Below are positions 10,130 to 18,793 of a DNA stretch of 40,268 nucleotides, piece after piece; position 1 is the first letter of the stretch; the number at the start of each line of letters is the position of its first letter. The notes under the pieces are model-generated. The model saw only the letters and a list, made by a program, of their open reading frames with translations. It was not told where the DNA came from and ran no database searches. The DNA lies in NCBI GenBank assembly GCA_903852495.1, contig CAINRC010000039.1, forward strand, positions 1 to 40,268, written 5' to 3'. A program made the position numbers and the translations under genes. Source of the DNA: an uncultured Geobacteraceae bacterium (GTDB lineage: Bacteria > Desulfobacterota > Desulfuromonadia > Geobacterales > Pseudopelobacteraceae).

Positions 10130-10810
10130 TCATTCCTTCCTGGCCATTTTTTTTGCCATCACTTCATGCAGAAACAGCACGACCAGCGAAATGGCAACCG
10201 AAACGATGCAGAGAGAGAGGGCCATTGTTTCACTGGTGGGTGAGCTGGCATACTCATAGATGGCAAGGGGAATTGTCTGGGTTACACCCGGAATATTGCC
10301 GGCCACGATAATGGTGGCACCAAATTCCCCCAGGCTGCGGGCAAACATCAGTGACGAGCCGGCTACCAGACCGGGTGCCGAGAGCGGCAGGATAACGGTC
10401 AGCAAGGTATCGTGCCACCGTGCGCCAAGAGTCCGGGAAGCATTGATCAACTGTGGATCAATACCTTCCATGCCGATACGCAGGGAACGGACGAGCAAGG
10501 GGAAACCGACGATTGCCGAGGCGATGACCGCCGCCTTGAGGGTAAAGATTATACGAATACCGGCGGTGTTAAGCAGGGAACCAAGCCAGCCGTTTCTGCC
10601 CAGAAGGAGAAGCAGCAGATATCCCACCACCACCGGCGGCAGGGTTAACGGCAGGTTGACAAGCACCTCAAGCAGCACCTTGCCGCGAAACCGGACAAAG
10701 GTGATCAGATAGGCAACGCCAAAGCCGACCGGCAGCGATACCAGCGTCGCCGTAATTGCGACCTGTACCGAAAGTCTGATGGCATCGTAATCTGTAGAGG
10801 AAAATATCAT
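10130..10810 (-). CDS. ModB, molybdate ABC transporter permease
   Basis: A 226-aa integral membrane protein with about five to six hydrophobic segments. The permease EAA-type loop appears as INASRTLGARWHDTLLTVILPLSAPGLVAG before LMFARSLGEFGATIIVAGNIPG, the classic ModB C-terminal segment. It forms the inner-membrane channel with ModC. It lies 14 bases after modA and one base before modC. Confidence 0.95.
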   Translation of the reverse strand: MIFSSTDYDAIRLSVQVAITATLVSLPVGFGVAYLITFVRFRGKVLLEVLVNLPLTLPPVVVGYLLLLLLGRNGWLGSLLNTAGIRIIFTLKAAVIASAIVGFPLLVRSLRIGMEGIDPQLINASRTLGARWHDTLLTVILPLSAPGLVAGSSLMFARSLGEFGATIIVAGNIPGVTQTIPLAIYEYASSPTSETMALSLCIVSVAISLVVLFLHEVMAKKMARKE

Positions 10811-10824
10811 GTTCTTTGCCTTTC

Positions 10825-11568
10825 TTACCGCGCAGCAAATCCGTATCTGGCAAGTACGGAGGCGGCCTCATCGCCATGCAGATAGGTAAAGAACGTAGCA
10901 GCATAACTGTTCTTCCGCCCAGTGGCGGTCAGCGCCATTGGGTACGTTACCCGTGAATACAATTCCTGTGGCACAGTGAAGAGAATTTTTGCCTGTTTCC
11001 CCAGCAGGGCATCGGTTCTATAGACGAAGGCACCATCCACCTCGCCCCGCTCGGCATACATCAGGCATTCCCGCACATCCTTGGCCATGACCAGCTTTTT
11101 TCCCAGTTGTTTGTCAAGGCCGGCCTTCTTAAAGGCTTCCATGGCATATTCACCGGCAGGAACACTCTTGGGGCTGCCGATGGCGATTCTGTCAAGCTTG
11201 ATCAGATCTTGCATCGCTGATGCCTTCCCGGGGGCCCCGGCAAATACCAGGGTGTTATACGTAAATGTAGTGATGCTGGCGGAATCGATCAGTTTTATGT
11301 TCTTCAGGTAGTCCATCCATTCAAGGTTGGCCGCAATGAAAATATCAGATGGTGCGCCGTTCTCGATCTGCTTGGACAAGGCGCCGGATGCGCCGTAATT
11401 ATTGACAAACTTCACCCCGGGATGCTGCTTGGCAAAACGGTCGGACAACTCGTTAATAACCTCTTTCAGGCTGGCGGCCACGGAAAGATTGACGTCAGCG
11501 GCAACTGCCGGGACAGATAAATGGAACAGGCAGGTTAGGATAACTGCCATTTTAGCGATCTGTTTCAT
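10825..11568 (-). CDS. ModA, periplasmic molybdate-binding protein
   Basis: A 247-aa solute-binding protein. Residues 1-24 form a signal peptide ending AVAA, followed by the ModA hallmark DVNLSVAASLKEVINEL and later NYGASGALSKQIENGAPSDIFIAAN. These Ser/Ala loops bind the oxyanion. It captures molybdate (or tungstate) and passes it to ModBC. AGAGGTAAC precedes the start. modD lies 36 bases upstream, so it is probably part of one transcript from the ModE-box region at 12473. Confidence 0.95.
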   Translation of the reverse strand: MKQIAKMAVILTCLFHLSVPAVAADVNLSVAASLKEVINELSDRFAKQHPGVKFVNNYGASGALSKQIENGAPSDIFIAANLEWMDYLKNIKLIDSASITTFTYNTLVFAGAPGKASAMQDLIKLDRIAIGSPKSVPAGEYAMEAFKKAGLDKQLGKKLVMAKDVRECLMYAERGEVDGAFVYRTDALLGKQAKILFTVPQELYSRVTYPMALTATGRKNSYAATFFTYLHGDEAASVLARYGFAAR

Positions 11569-11604
11569 GTGAGTTACCTCTTGGTTTTGTAGAGTTTATT
11601 GAGT

Positions 11605-12456
11605 TTATGTTGGCCGGATTACGACACCAACATCAGATGGCTTACCAAAATAGACCGACGACAGTACGATGATGTCTATACCGGTTCCCGCATAGTCGGC
11701 AGCGTTGGCCTCATTGATGCCACCGGCGGCAGAAATCAGAAGGTCCGGATTAACACCCCGCAGGGCGACCACCGTCTCCGCCAGCTCGGCCGGCGTAATT
11801 TTGTCGAGTTGAACGATGTCAGCACCGCTGCGGGCGATGAGCAGAGCCTCCTCTTTGGTTTCTGCTTCGATGATGATTTTTGTCTCACGTGCCGTTAATT
11901 TCAGCTCCGCTACGGTGTCGAGGAAGGGAGCCAGGCCGCCAAAGAAAGCGGTATGCTGTTTAAATACAAGCACACTCTCCGACAGTCCCAACCGGTGCGG
12001 CAGTGCGCCTCCGGCAGTGATAGCCTTGATGACGATCTTTTTCGTCCCGGGAAATGATTTACGTGTGGTAACAACTGACAGCGCAGGGTTTACGTTTCTG
12101 CACTTTTCCACTATGCGCTGCGTCCGTGATGCGACCCCCGAGGCATATTCCAGCAGATTTAATGCCACTTTCCATCCCGCTTGCAACGCCTGTACCGACC
12201 CGGAAGCGACAAGAAACGGGATCGCAGGTTGCAGTCTGGTGCCGCTCGGGATGCAGGATGATACCGTTGCGCCGCATTTTTCGAATATCCTGGCGGCCTC
12301 TTCACTGCAGCAGACCGTCGTTTCCTCACGGGTAGAGAACACAATTTGTCCACTTCTGCTACCGATGCCGAGCAGATGCGTCGTCAGATCGCCATAGGGC
12401 ACATCCTCTTCGATGATTCGTTCGATATCGCGGTCCGGAATACACGTAATCATCAC
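11605..12456 (-). CDS. ModD, NadC-like molybdenum-transport-associated protein
   Basis: A 283-aa protein of the ModD branch of the quinolinate phosphoribosyltransferase fold. It has DVPYGDLTTHLLGI at the N-terminus, VVTTRKSFPGTKKIVIKA in the middle and a (beta/alpha) barrel ending ISAAGGINEANAADYAGTGIDIIVLSSVYFG. ModD is often found in mod operons but its reaction is not settled. It is not expected to be the housekeeping NadC because of the operon and the TRK-FPGT motif. Two ATG codons are adjacent at the start; GGAAAGG precedes them. Confidence 0.88.
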   Translation of the reverse strand: MMITCIPDRDIERIIEEDVPYGDLTTHLLGIGSRSGQIVFSTREETTVCCSEEAARIFEKCGATVSSCIPSGTRLQPAIPFLVASGSVQALQAGWKVALNLLEYASGVASRTQRIVEKCRNVNPALSVVTTRKSFPGTKKIVIKAITAGGALPHRLGLSESVLVFKQHTAFFGGLAPFLDTVAELKLTARETKIIIEAETKEEALLIARSGADIVQLDKITPAELAETVVALRGVNPDLLISAAGGINEANAADYAGTGIDIIVLSSVYFGKPSDVGVVIRPT

Positions 12457-12472
12457 TTACCTTTCCCTACAT

Positions 12473-12496
12473 CGTTATAGCTGTCTGGATACAACG
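12473..12496. promoter_or_regulatory. ModE box upstream of modDABC
   Basis: The palindromic core CGTTATA-N9-ATACAACG is flanked by AT/AT to give an outer inverted repeat ATCGTT/AACGAT. It lies 17 bases before the modD start. A second copy with identical half-sites and spacing is at 13470-13493. Such sequences resemble the ModE operator, so Mo-bound ModE would repress uptake genes here. Binding is inferred from the match and from modE next door. Confidence 0.8.
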
Positions 12497-12508
12497 ATAC
12501 AGCATAAG

Positions 12509-12536
12509 AAAGGGACAGCGCCGGTGATGTCCCTTT
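12509..12536 (-). terminator. hairpin after modE
   Basis: A perfect 9-bp inverted repeat AAAGGGACA/TGTCCCTTT encloses 10 bases, starting 8 bases after the modE stop codon. It is a probable transcription end for modE, although the following T tract is short. It sits just upstream of the ModE box for modD, consistent with modE and modD being separate transcripts. Confidence 0.6.
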
Positions 12537-12544
12537 GATTTGTG

Positions 12545-13360
12545 TCAGCTGACGCCGATGATGACGCTGGAGGCTTTGAACAGAGCACAGGCGTGGCCAC
12601 CCACTTTCAAACCAAGCCGTGTTGCGCTGTCGTGGGTGATGACGGCACTGACGGTATTGCCGCCGCCGATCTCCACATCAACCTCGGTGTTGACCGCCCC
12701 TTCGATAATTGTGGTGATCGTACCGCAGAAGATGTTGCGGGCGCTGATTTTGGCATCGTGCAGGTCAGTGCCAATGATGACGGAACTTGCTTTGATGATG
12801 GCATACGCTTCACTGCCGATGGCAATCCCCAGGTTGTCAACAGCACCGTTGGTGACAACGGCTGTCAGGGGGACACCCCCTTTGAGAGACAAAATTACTT
12901 CTGCGTTAACGGCACCTTTGGTGATGGCAGTAACGGTGCCGGAAAATGTATTGCGGGCGCTGACTTTCATGGAAATCCTCCGTAAAAATTGGTACAGGCT
13001 GTCCGTGTCCCCCAGCCTGTTTTCAAGGTTGTCCAGGAATTTGCGGTGCTCTTCCTGGATGGTTCTGAACTGCGTAATGATTTTTTTACCTTCGGCGGTA
13101 AGGCTCGTACCGCCCCCCCCCTTGCCGCCGGTCAGTCGGCTTACCAGTGGTTTTTCTGCCAGATTGTTGATCAGGTTGACCGTATCCCAGGCAGTTTTGT
13201 AGCTGATGCCGACTTCTTTGGCGGCTTTGGTAATCGACCCGAACTGGTCGATCTTTTCCAGCAGATTGATTCGGTCAGCTCCAAGGAAATTACTCTGCTG
13301 GCGGCGTAACCAAAGTGAACCGGATAAACCGGTAACCGGTGCGGATATGCGTTTGCTCAC
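12545..13360 (-). CDS. ModE, molybdate-responsive regulator
   Basis: A 271-aa protein. Residues about 25-110 form a LysR-like winged helix (INLLEKIDQFGSITKAAKEVGISYKTAWDTV, then LTGGKGGGGTSLTAEGKKII). They are followed by two Mop domains, each with the pattern SARN-F-GTVT, KGAVNAEV and AVVTN. Mo binding makes ModE dimers bind operators, repressing uptake genes. The start is GTG at 13360 preceded by GGAGGAGA. The ModE boxes at 12473 and 13470 flank the gene, suggesting control of modDABC and autoregulation or control of the divergent genes. Confidence 0.95.
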   Translation of the reverse strand: MSKRISAPVTGLSGSLWLRRQQSNFLGADRINLLEKIDQFGSITKAAKEVGISYKTAWDTVNLINNLAEKPLVSRLTGGKGGGGTSLTAEGKKIITQFRTIQEEHRKFLDNLENRLGDTDSLYQFLRRISMKVSARNTFSGTVTAITKGAVNAEVILSLKGGVPLTAVVTNGAVDNLGIAIGSEAYAIIKASSVIIGTDLHDAKISARNIFCGTITTIIEGAVNTEVDVEIGGGNTVSAVITHDSATRLGLKVGGHACALFKASSVIIGVS

Positions 13361-13469
13361 AGGATATCTCCTCCACTAGGTGTTTCGCATCATCTTACAT
13401 AATGCATGCCACGTTGCCTTTACATCGAATACCTTATTATTACATATAGTTGGAGAGTACCTTTTTATT

Positions 13470-13493
13470 CGTTATATTGCAAGCTATACAACG
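13470..13493. promoter_or_regulatory. second ModE box, upstream of modE and the zinc-ribbon gene
   Basis: CGTTATA-N9-ATACAACG, with the same two half-sites and the same spacing as 12473-12496. It lies 109 bases upstream of modE and about 60 bases before the -24 element of the divergent sigma-54 promoter. It could serve modE autoregulation, activation or repression of cowN transcription by Mo, or both. Confidence 0.78.
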
Positions 13494-13548
13494 TTTGCCG
13501 TGCAATTAATCACCAGCTGAAAATTAGTGCATTTTGGACTGTCTGAGT

Positions 13549-13566
13549 ACGGCAGTAAAATTGCAA
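13549..13566 (+). promoter_or_regulatory. sigma-54 promoter of zinc-ribbon gene and cowN
   Basis: TACGGCAGTAAAATTGCAAA has GG at 13551-13552 and GC at 13563-13564, separated by 10 bases, with the favoured TTGCA downstream half. The predicted start near 13576 gives a leader of only about 20 bases, containing the GGAGG ribosome site at 13585-13595 and no room for an attenuator. Confidence 0.75.
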
Positions 13567-13596
13567 AGAAGACTCGAGTATATTTTGGAGGTAGGC

Positions 13597-13908
13597 ATGG
13601 AATCACTCGACAGGGAAACAGCGAAAAAACTGTACGAACAGTATCGCAAGCACCGTGACGGCATCAGAAATAAACCGGAAATGGCCTCGATCTGCCTGAT
13701 CTGCGGCTCGGTCCACATCATTCCCCGGGAGGGTAACAACCGGATGCTGACCTGCCGTGATTGCGGCTTTAGCTTCTACCGCTACCGCTGCCCTGCCTGC
13801 GGTAAAACGATTGATGGTCGCGATCCGAAAAATCCGCCCTGCCGTGGATGTGGCCTGAGGTTCTGCACCTGCGGTGCCTGTGGTTGTGCAACGGGCGGCG
13901 TACAATGA
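13597..13908 (+). CDS. small zinc-ribbon protein upstream of cowN
   Basis: A 103-aa protein starting [11 protein letters not shown] after TTGGAGG. A charged helical N-terminus of about 45 residues is followed by paired cysteines: CLICG, CRDCG, CPACG, CRGCG, then CTCGACGCATGG. These could make two zinc ribbons plus an extra Cys-rich tail. I do not recognise a named family. It is the first gene of a sigma-54 unit with cowN, so a role tied to nitrogen fixation, CO or metal handling is inferred only from context. Confidence 0.8.
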   Translation: MESLDRETAKKLYEQYRKHRDGIRNKPEMASICLICGSVHIIPREGNNRMLTCRDCGFSFYRYRCPACGKTIDGRDPKNPPCRGCGLRFCTCGACGCATGGVQ

Positions 13909-13931
13909 TTGGCAATGTAACCGGAGGGGTA

Positions 13932-14237
13932 ATGGAGCAGGGATTAAAAACTGACCGCTATGTATCTTTTATTGGCATTGATGGCGACAGAAATTCACGC
14001 GAACTGATGGTGATGTTGCGCCGGCATATTGATGATCCACTCAAAAGCAACCGTTTCTGGGAGATGTTTAAGGGCAAGCTGGAGTTGGTCGGCAAACCTG
14101 ATGAGAACGGGGGACGCTCTCTTGACGAGTTGTTTCTGATCCACTCCTACATCAACAACATTACGGAACTGTTTGAAGAGTACGACGACCAGGCGGCGCT
14201 GACGCTGTTGGAGCGGATTGAAACCGAAAGCTGCTGA
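13932..14237 (+). CDS. CowN, CO-protection protein of nitrogenase
   Basis: A 101-aa protein with the CowN core [19 protein letters not shown], then [20 protein letters not shown] and a [34 protein letters not shown] tail. CowN sustains N2-dependent growth in the presence of carbon monoxide by protecting Mo-nitrogenase. The start at 13932 follows CCGGAGGGG. It lies 23 bases after the zinc-ribbon gene and shares its sigma-54 promoter. It converges with the EamA gene, 12 bases apart. Confidence 0.93.
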   Translation: MEQGLKTDRYVSFIGIDGDRNSRELMVMLRRHIDDPLKSNRFWEMFKGKLELVGKPDENGGRSLDELFLIHSYINNITELFEEYDDQAALTLLERIETESC

Positions 14238-14249
14238 TGCCGGGAGACC

Positions 14250-15194
14250 TTAGAATTTCCGGCACGACCATTCAGTTTTTAACGGAGCCATTACCATAGC
14301 CCGCTTTCGGTTGTATCCACTCAGCCATGGCCAGAATTCAATTACAATCATGCCGAGAAGGATAATGGCCCCGCCAAACCAGGCGTCCGAACTCAGTGCT
14401 TCACCAAATAGGGCAAAAGACAAAACTACTGAAAAAACCGGTTCCAGATAGTAGGCTATCGTTGCTCGTGTTGATGACGACCACCTCTGAAACCAGGTTT
14501 GAACCCAAAATATGAATACAGCCGCAAAAGCGGCGGTGATCACAGTAGTCCGAAGCACTAACGGATTAAAATGCTGAGACCCGGAGAGTGGGACAAACAG
14601 CGTACTTGCCGCAAAAGCCAGCAGGGCCATGGTGGAAAACTGCACAAAAGCCAGGGCCGCCCCATCATGTTTTTCTGTGAACGCTTCCAGGCCAAGAATA
14701 TGGGTTGCGGTGAACACGGTGCCAAAAATCATCAGAAGGTCACCTTGATGGATAGACAAGGAAGTGTCACCGGTCAGAAAAAGGAGTGCCACAACTCCCA
14801 TCCCCGCTCCGAATCTGATTCCAACTCCGGAGAGTTTACAGAGCAGAGGGCCGACGAGAAGCGGCACCCATACAAAGGATAAGCCGGGCAGGGTTCCGGG
14901 ATTTGCAGCGGTCGTCAGTTTTAGCCCCGTGATTAGCAACAAAAGTGAACAAAAAAGGGTAATCCCCAGCAGAATCCCGCGACACATACCGCGCTTGCCG
15001 AGACCACGCACCCCTTGGCAGGCAAACGGAGCTATCAATACCGCAGCTATAGAAAAACGCAGAAAAAGCAGGGGCAGGAAAGGAACGCCGTTTAGAGATT
15101 CCTTCATCAGCGGAAAATCAGCCCCCCAGGCCAGCGCAACAGCAATCAGCATGAGCGCTGAGAGTACACGTATGAGCTCACTGTTGATCATCAT
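14250..15194 (-). CDS. EamA/DMT-family transporter
   Basis: A 314-aa membrane protein with about ten hydrophobic segments arranged as two EamA repeats. Typical parts are ALAWGADFPLMKESLNG with FLRFSIAAVLI at the N-terminus, and TIAYYLEPVFSVVLSFALFGEALSSDAWFGGAIILLGMIVIE near the C-terminus. The substrate is unknown; relatives export metabolites or amino acids. There is no clear ribosome site, and two ATG codons (15194, 15191) are possible. It is followed by cowN on the opposite strand. Confidence 0.85.
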   Translation of the reverse strand: MMINSELIRVLSALMLIAVALAWGADFPLMKESLNGVPFLPLLFLRFSIAAVLIAPFACQGVRGLGKRGMCRGILLGITLFCSLLLLITGLKLTTAANPGTLPGLSFVWVPLLVGPLLCKLSGVGIRFGAGMGVVALLFLTGDTSLSIHQGDLLMIFGTVFTATHILGLEAFTEKHDGAALAFVQFSTMALLAFAASTLFVPLSGSQHFNPLVLRTTVITAAFAAVFIFWVQTWFQRWSSSTRATIAYYLEPVFSVVLSFALFGEALSSDAWFGGAIILLGMIVIEFWPWLSGYNRKRAMVMAPLKTEWSCRKF

Positions 15195-15209
15195 ATCTAT
15201 TTGACAAAA

Positions 15210-15428
15210 TCACTGGGGGCTACTGGTAACAGTGTCGTATAATGAACCGATTAAACTTTTGCCATCGGAGGTATTTGTTCCGTATCTGTTTTCAATTGAT
15301 GATTTTTTTATCATCAATTTACCTGCTGTTGTCAAAACCTGTGCGCACCCTGCACTACAGAGGATAAAACACAGTAGCATCAGGGTTTTGATGCTATTAA
15401 ACGTAAAATTAATCCAGGTCCTTTTCAT
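15210..15428 (-). CDS. small lipoprotein
   Basis: A 72-aa protein starting MKRTWINFTFNSIKTLM after GGAGGAAGT. The hydrophobic stretch LMLLCFILCSAGC ends in a lipobox (CSAGC), giving a mature lipoprotein of about 45 residues (AQVLTTAGKLMIKKSSIEN...). It is not recognised as a named family. It overlaps no other gene except at its upstream side, near the end of the crotonase-like gene. Confidence 0.65.
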   Translation of the reverse strand: MKRTWINFTFNSIKTLMLLCFILCSAGCAQVLTTAGKLMIKKSSIENRYGTNTSDGKSLIGSLYDTVTSSPQ

Positions 15429-15510
15429 ACTTCCTCCACTAAAAATAGATTTGTCTACGTTCTTATCTTCATTCCAAAATTTACTATCTGCGGATTCACC
15501 GCACATCCCC

Positions 15511-16185
15511 TCAGGCAGCACTCTGAATGTCTACCCCACTACTTTCAGTGTATGATTCAGGCAGGTACGTCGGTGGTGGCAGATGAAGATCGTTTGGCAC
15601 TTTGGAGCGCACCGACTTGATGAGACCGGCGTAGGGCACCACGGCGGTGACAAACCCAGGCCGCTCGGTGCGAGCAGCAGTACTTGGTTCCCATAACAAC
15701 AATAACTCCGAAGCATTTTGCTGCCCTGTCGGTAGCGACATGGCTACCCCCGCTTCGGAGCAGACCCCCAGGCTTACGAACGGCATCTGGAGGATCACCG
15801 TATTTGCGGTATATACGAGATCACACCGCAGCATCATGATCGTTCCGACCAATGCCGCACCACCGTTTACTGCGGCAAAAACCGGTTTCACTGAATGAGA
15901 TAAAGCGTCCAGAAAACTGAGCGCTGGGGGCAGCAGACTCAACAACGGAAAGTTGACAAAATCAACAACGTCACTGCCGGCGGTGAAAAAGTCGTCGCAG
16001 CCGCGAAGCAGAACGACCTTGACATCCGGATCACCGTCGGCTCGCACCAACTCCTGTGCCAGATCACCACAGGTGACTATACAGAGCGAACTTCTATTTT
16101 CACGGCGATTGACCCTGACGATCAAAACGCCGTCAATAAGTTCGGTTTGAATCGGATTGTTGCTGGCAGCACTCTCCACGATCAT
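15511..16185 (-). CDS. divergent crotonase/enoyl-CoA hydratase-like protein
   Basis: A 224-aa protein with the crotonase core order. VKVVLLRGCDDFFTAGSDVVDF resembles the CoA/oxyanion segment, VKPVFAAVNGGAALVGTIMMLRCDLVYTANTVILQMPFVSLGVCSEAGVAMSLP resembles the second oxyanion and catalytic part, and SELLLLWEP follows. The region after SLP is shortened compared with usual members (about 255-260 aa), and the C-terminus is unusual. Its catalytic activity is uncertain. GGAGA touches the ATG; a GTG at 16179 has better spacing. Confidence 0.7.
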   Translation of the reverse strand: MIVESAASNNPIQTELIDGVLIVRVNRRENRSSLCIVTCGDLAQELVRADGDPDVKVVLLRGCDDFFTAGSDVVDFVNFPLLSLLPPALSFLDALSHSVKPVFAAVNGGAALVGTIMMLRCDLVYTANTVILQMPFVSLGVCSEAGVAMSLPTGQQNASELLLLWEPSTAARTERPGFVTAVVPYAGLIKSVRSKVPNDLHLPPPTYLPESYTESSGVDIQSAA

Positions 16186-16225
16186 TCTCCAGTAAAAATA
16201 GGATCAGCCTTCGACTTACGCCGGG

Positions 16226-16609
16226 CTATGCTTCAACGCTAGGCAGGTTACAGCCGGTCGATAGTTCTTCCAAACGCTGACGACTGAACGGTCTCACCAG
16301 AACATCATCGAAGCCGTGCGAGAGATACTGTCTGCGTTGATCGGGAAAAGCACGGGCCGTGTACGCGATGATACGCATACCGCCATCTCCCACTGTTTTG
16401 CGCAGCGCGGAGCAGGCTTCTTTGCTCGATAGGTCACTCAGGTTGACGTCAAGCAGCACGAGACCAAAGCTGGTCTGTCGTGCCAGTTGCACCGCTTTTT
16501 CGCCGCTGTCCGCTTCCAAAACCGACCAGCCGATTTTAGTGAGCCAGGTGTTGGCCAACATTCGGGGAACCGGATGATCATCAACAATCAGGGCATAACA
16601 TTCAGACAT
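16226..16609 (-). CDS. receiver-only response regulator
   Basis: A 127-aa CheY-like protein starting MSECYALIVDDHPVPRM after GGGAGATTCCTG. The acidic pocket is VDDH, the phosphoacceptor Asp is in LVLLDVNLSD, the switch Thr is in IAYTARA and the Lys position is replaced by Arg in LVRPFSRQR. It has no output domain. The Lys-to-Arg change at the fifth signature position is notable, because that Lys normally contacts the phosphate. No kinase is adjacent. Confidence 0.85.
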   Translation of the reverse strand: MSECYALIVDDHPVPRMLANTWLTKIGWSVLEADSGEKAVQLARQTSFGLVLLDVNLSDLSSKEACSALRKTVGDGGMRIIAYTARAFPDQRRQYLSHGFDDVLVRPFSRQRLEELSTGCNLPSVEA

Positions 16610-16665
16610 CAGGAATCTCCCTTGCAGAGTAATGGTAATATCTTCCGCCGTTAACGGTAGTGACG

Positions 16666-17811
16666 TCATGCCGCCATGTGATTATCAAAGTGACTCGCAG
16701 TGAGATCTGCGCATTGCAGAACGGCAGGATTGAGTTGCTCTTCTGTATCTTGCCAAACCGCCCTGTTTCCCAGTTGACCGACGCCGTTGTACCCCCAGCA
16801 CCAGACAGTTCCATCGTTTTTAAGAGCCACCGTGTGATAATTGCCGGCCGAGAAAGTGGTTACACCGCTCACACCTGGAACCTGAACAGGAGCAGGCCTG
16901 TTGGTGGTGCGGCCGTCACCCAACTGGCCGAAGCCATTGTATCCCCAGGACCAGAGGGTCCCGTCACTACGCATGGCAACCGTATGATAGTCACCCACGG
17001 TGACGGCAATCATGTTGTTCAGGCCAACGACCTGTACCGGAGTGGTTCTGTTGATGAACGTGCCGTCACCAAGCTGCCCGATGCCATTGTCACCCCATGA
17101 CCAGAGTGTTCCGTCGTTTTTAAGGGCCACCGTATGGCCATAGCCGGCCGCTACAGCAATTATCCCGCTTAAACCGGGAATCTGCGTCGGCGTGGTCTTT
17201 TGGCTTTTGCTGCCTACCAGCAGTTGACCGATGCCGTTATCACCCCAGGCCCAGACAGTCCCGTCGTTTTTCAGTACCACTGTATGATAATCTCCAGCGG
17301 CGATGGCGGTTATGCCAGTCATTCCGGAAACCTGCGACGGAGCGATCCTTCGGATTGTACTGCCATCACCCAGTTGGCCAAAATCGTTATCCCCCCAGGC
17401 CCAGACCGTGCCATCATACTTTAGGGCCACCGTATGATAATCTCCGGCTGTGATGGCGGTGATGCCGTCCAGACCGATGACCTGCACCGGTGAGGTTCTC
17501 TGGGAGGTGCTGCCGTCCCCCAATTGGCCGATGCCGTTGTATCCCCAGGTCCAGACCGTCCCGTCTTTCTTCAGCGCCACCGAGTGCCCGTAGCCGGCCG
17601 CAACGGCGGCCACCCCGCGCAGACCAATGACCTCTACCGGCGTGATTCTTTGAGATACACTGCCGTCCCCCAGTTGACCGTACCCGTTATATCCCCAGGC
17701 GGTGAGTGTCCCATCACTCTTCAAAGCTACCGTGTGATAGTCACCGGCTGCAACTGCAGTTATCACGTTCAGACCTGACACCTTCATGGGTGTTCTACTG
17801 TTGTATTCCAT
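16666..17811 (-). CDS. RCC1-repeat beta-propeller protein
   Basis: A 381-aa protein made almost wholly of seven 50-residue RCC1 repeats of the form [28 protein letters not shown]. Seven such blades would close one propeller. The start at 17811 ([11 protein letters not shown]) follows GGAGAGA. There is no signal peptide, so it is either cytosolic or exported by another route. The repeats are similar at the DNA level with a period near 150 bp. In bacteria RCC1 proteins have varied binding roles, and no partner is evident here. Some sequence decay is seen in repeat 4 (LLVGSKSQ). Confidence 0.85.
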   Translation of the reverse strand: [381 protein letters not shown]

Positions 17812-18102
17812 ACTCTCTCCGATCGTTTGAACAAGTGTCACCCGGTGCACTCACTAAATTTTGGGAACGACCCTTCAAACAGAGGGTGATTTCACAAGCT
17901 GTAATGGATTTACCAGATAATGTTTATTTTTCGTCATTCACAATTTCTCACAATTTCTCTTATTGTGACCGGGAGTGGCGTATTCATTCGGGTGGATTTG
18001 CGGTGTAATTTTTGGAAGAAAACGGGCGTGGTGCTGTGTAATCGGGGTAAGTGCGTCGGGGGGTTGGCTGGATGCAGCCGGTGGAGGAAAATACGAGTGG
18101 GG

Positions 18103-18783
18103 TCAGGGGAGCAGGAGTGCTGCGGTCAGAAAATTATTAACCAGCAGCCGTGACGTGGCATGGTAGTTCTCGGCCTCAGCCTGGTATGCGGCCACCAGGT
18201 CATCAGCTTTTTCACGGGTGGTACGGTCCCAGGCAGACCAGTCACGGATGATGGTTTCCGTAACTTCGGGATGGAACTGAAGCCCCCAGGCAGAGTTCCC
18301 GACCCGGAACGCCTGATGAGAACAGAGCGGTGAAGAGGCCAGCAATACCCCTCCGGCTGGGATATCAAAACTGTCGTGATGCCACTGGAACGTGCAGAAC
18401 TCTTCAGAAATCCCTCTGAAAAGAAGATCCGCTCTGCCCGCTTCGGTCTGCGTCACCGTCAATGTGCCGAGCTCTTCCCAGCGACTGGACACAACCTCCG
18501 CACCGAGGGCTGCCGCCAGCAGCTGCCCGCCCAGACAGACACCCAGGTAAGGGATTCGTACGGCCACTACGGAACGGATGAGGTTTTTCAGATCGGCCAG
18601 AAACGGGTGGAGGAGAATATCCCCGGCTCCCATGGCGCCCCCCATAACGATCAGCGCCGAAATTTCTTCCGGTGCAGGGAGGTGACCGTCACGGTACGGG
18701 TGGTGAACAACGTGGGGGATGGTAAGGACGTTTATTATGGTGCCGGGGGGGACTTCCGGGTCATTCTGGATAATATGCAGCAT
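18103..18783 (-). CDS. class I glutamine amidotransferase
   Basis: A 226-aa GMP-synthase-like glutaminase domain. The nucleophile is Cys83 in YLGVCLGGQLLA, and the His171/Glu173 pair is in LQFHPEVTE; MGGAMGAGD is the substrate loop. It could release ammonia from glutamine or hydrolyse gamma-glutamyl bonds. It is the last gene of a six-gene set with two AstE-like genes, a transglutaminase, an alpha-E protein and an ATP-grasp protein, lying 10 bases after 18794. The synthase partner and substrate are unknown. Confidence 0.85.
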   Translation of the reverse strand: MLHIIQNDPEVPPGTIINVLTIPHVVHHPYRDGHLPAPEEISALIVMGGAMGAGDILLHPFLADLKNLIRSVVAVRIPYLGVCLGGQLLAAALGAEVVSSRWEELGTLTVTQTEAGRADLLFRGISEEFCTFQWHHDSFDIPAGGVLLASSPLCSHQAFRVGNSAWGLQFHPEVTETIIRDWSAWDRTTREKADDLVAAYQAEAENYHATSRLLVNNFLTAALLLP

Positions 18784-18793
18784 CGCTCGATCT

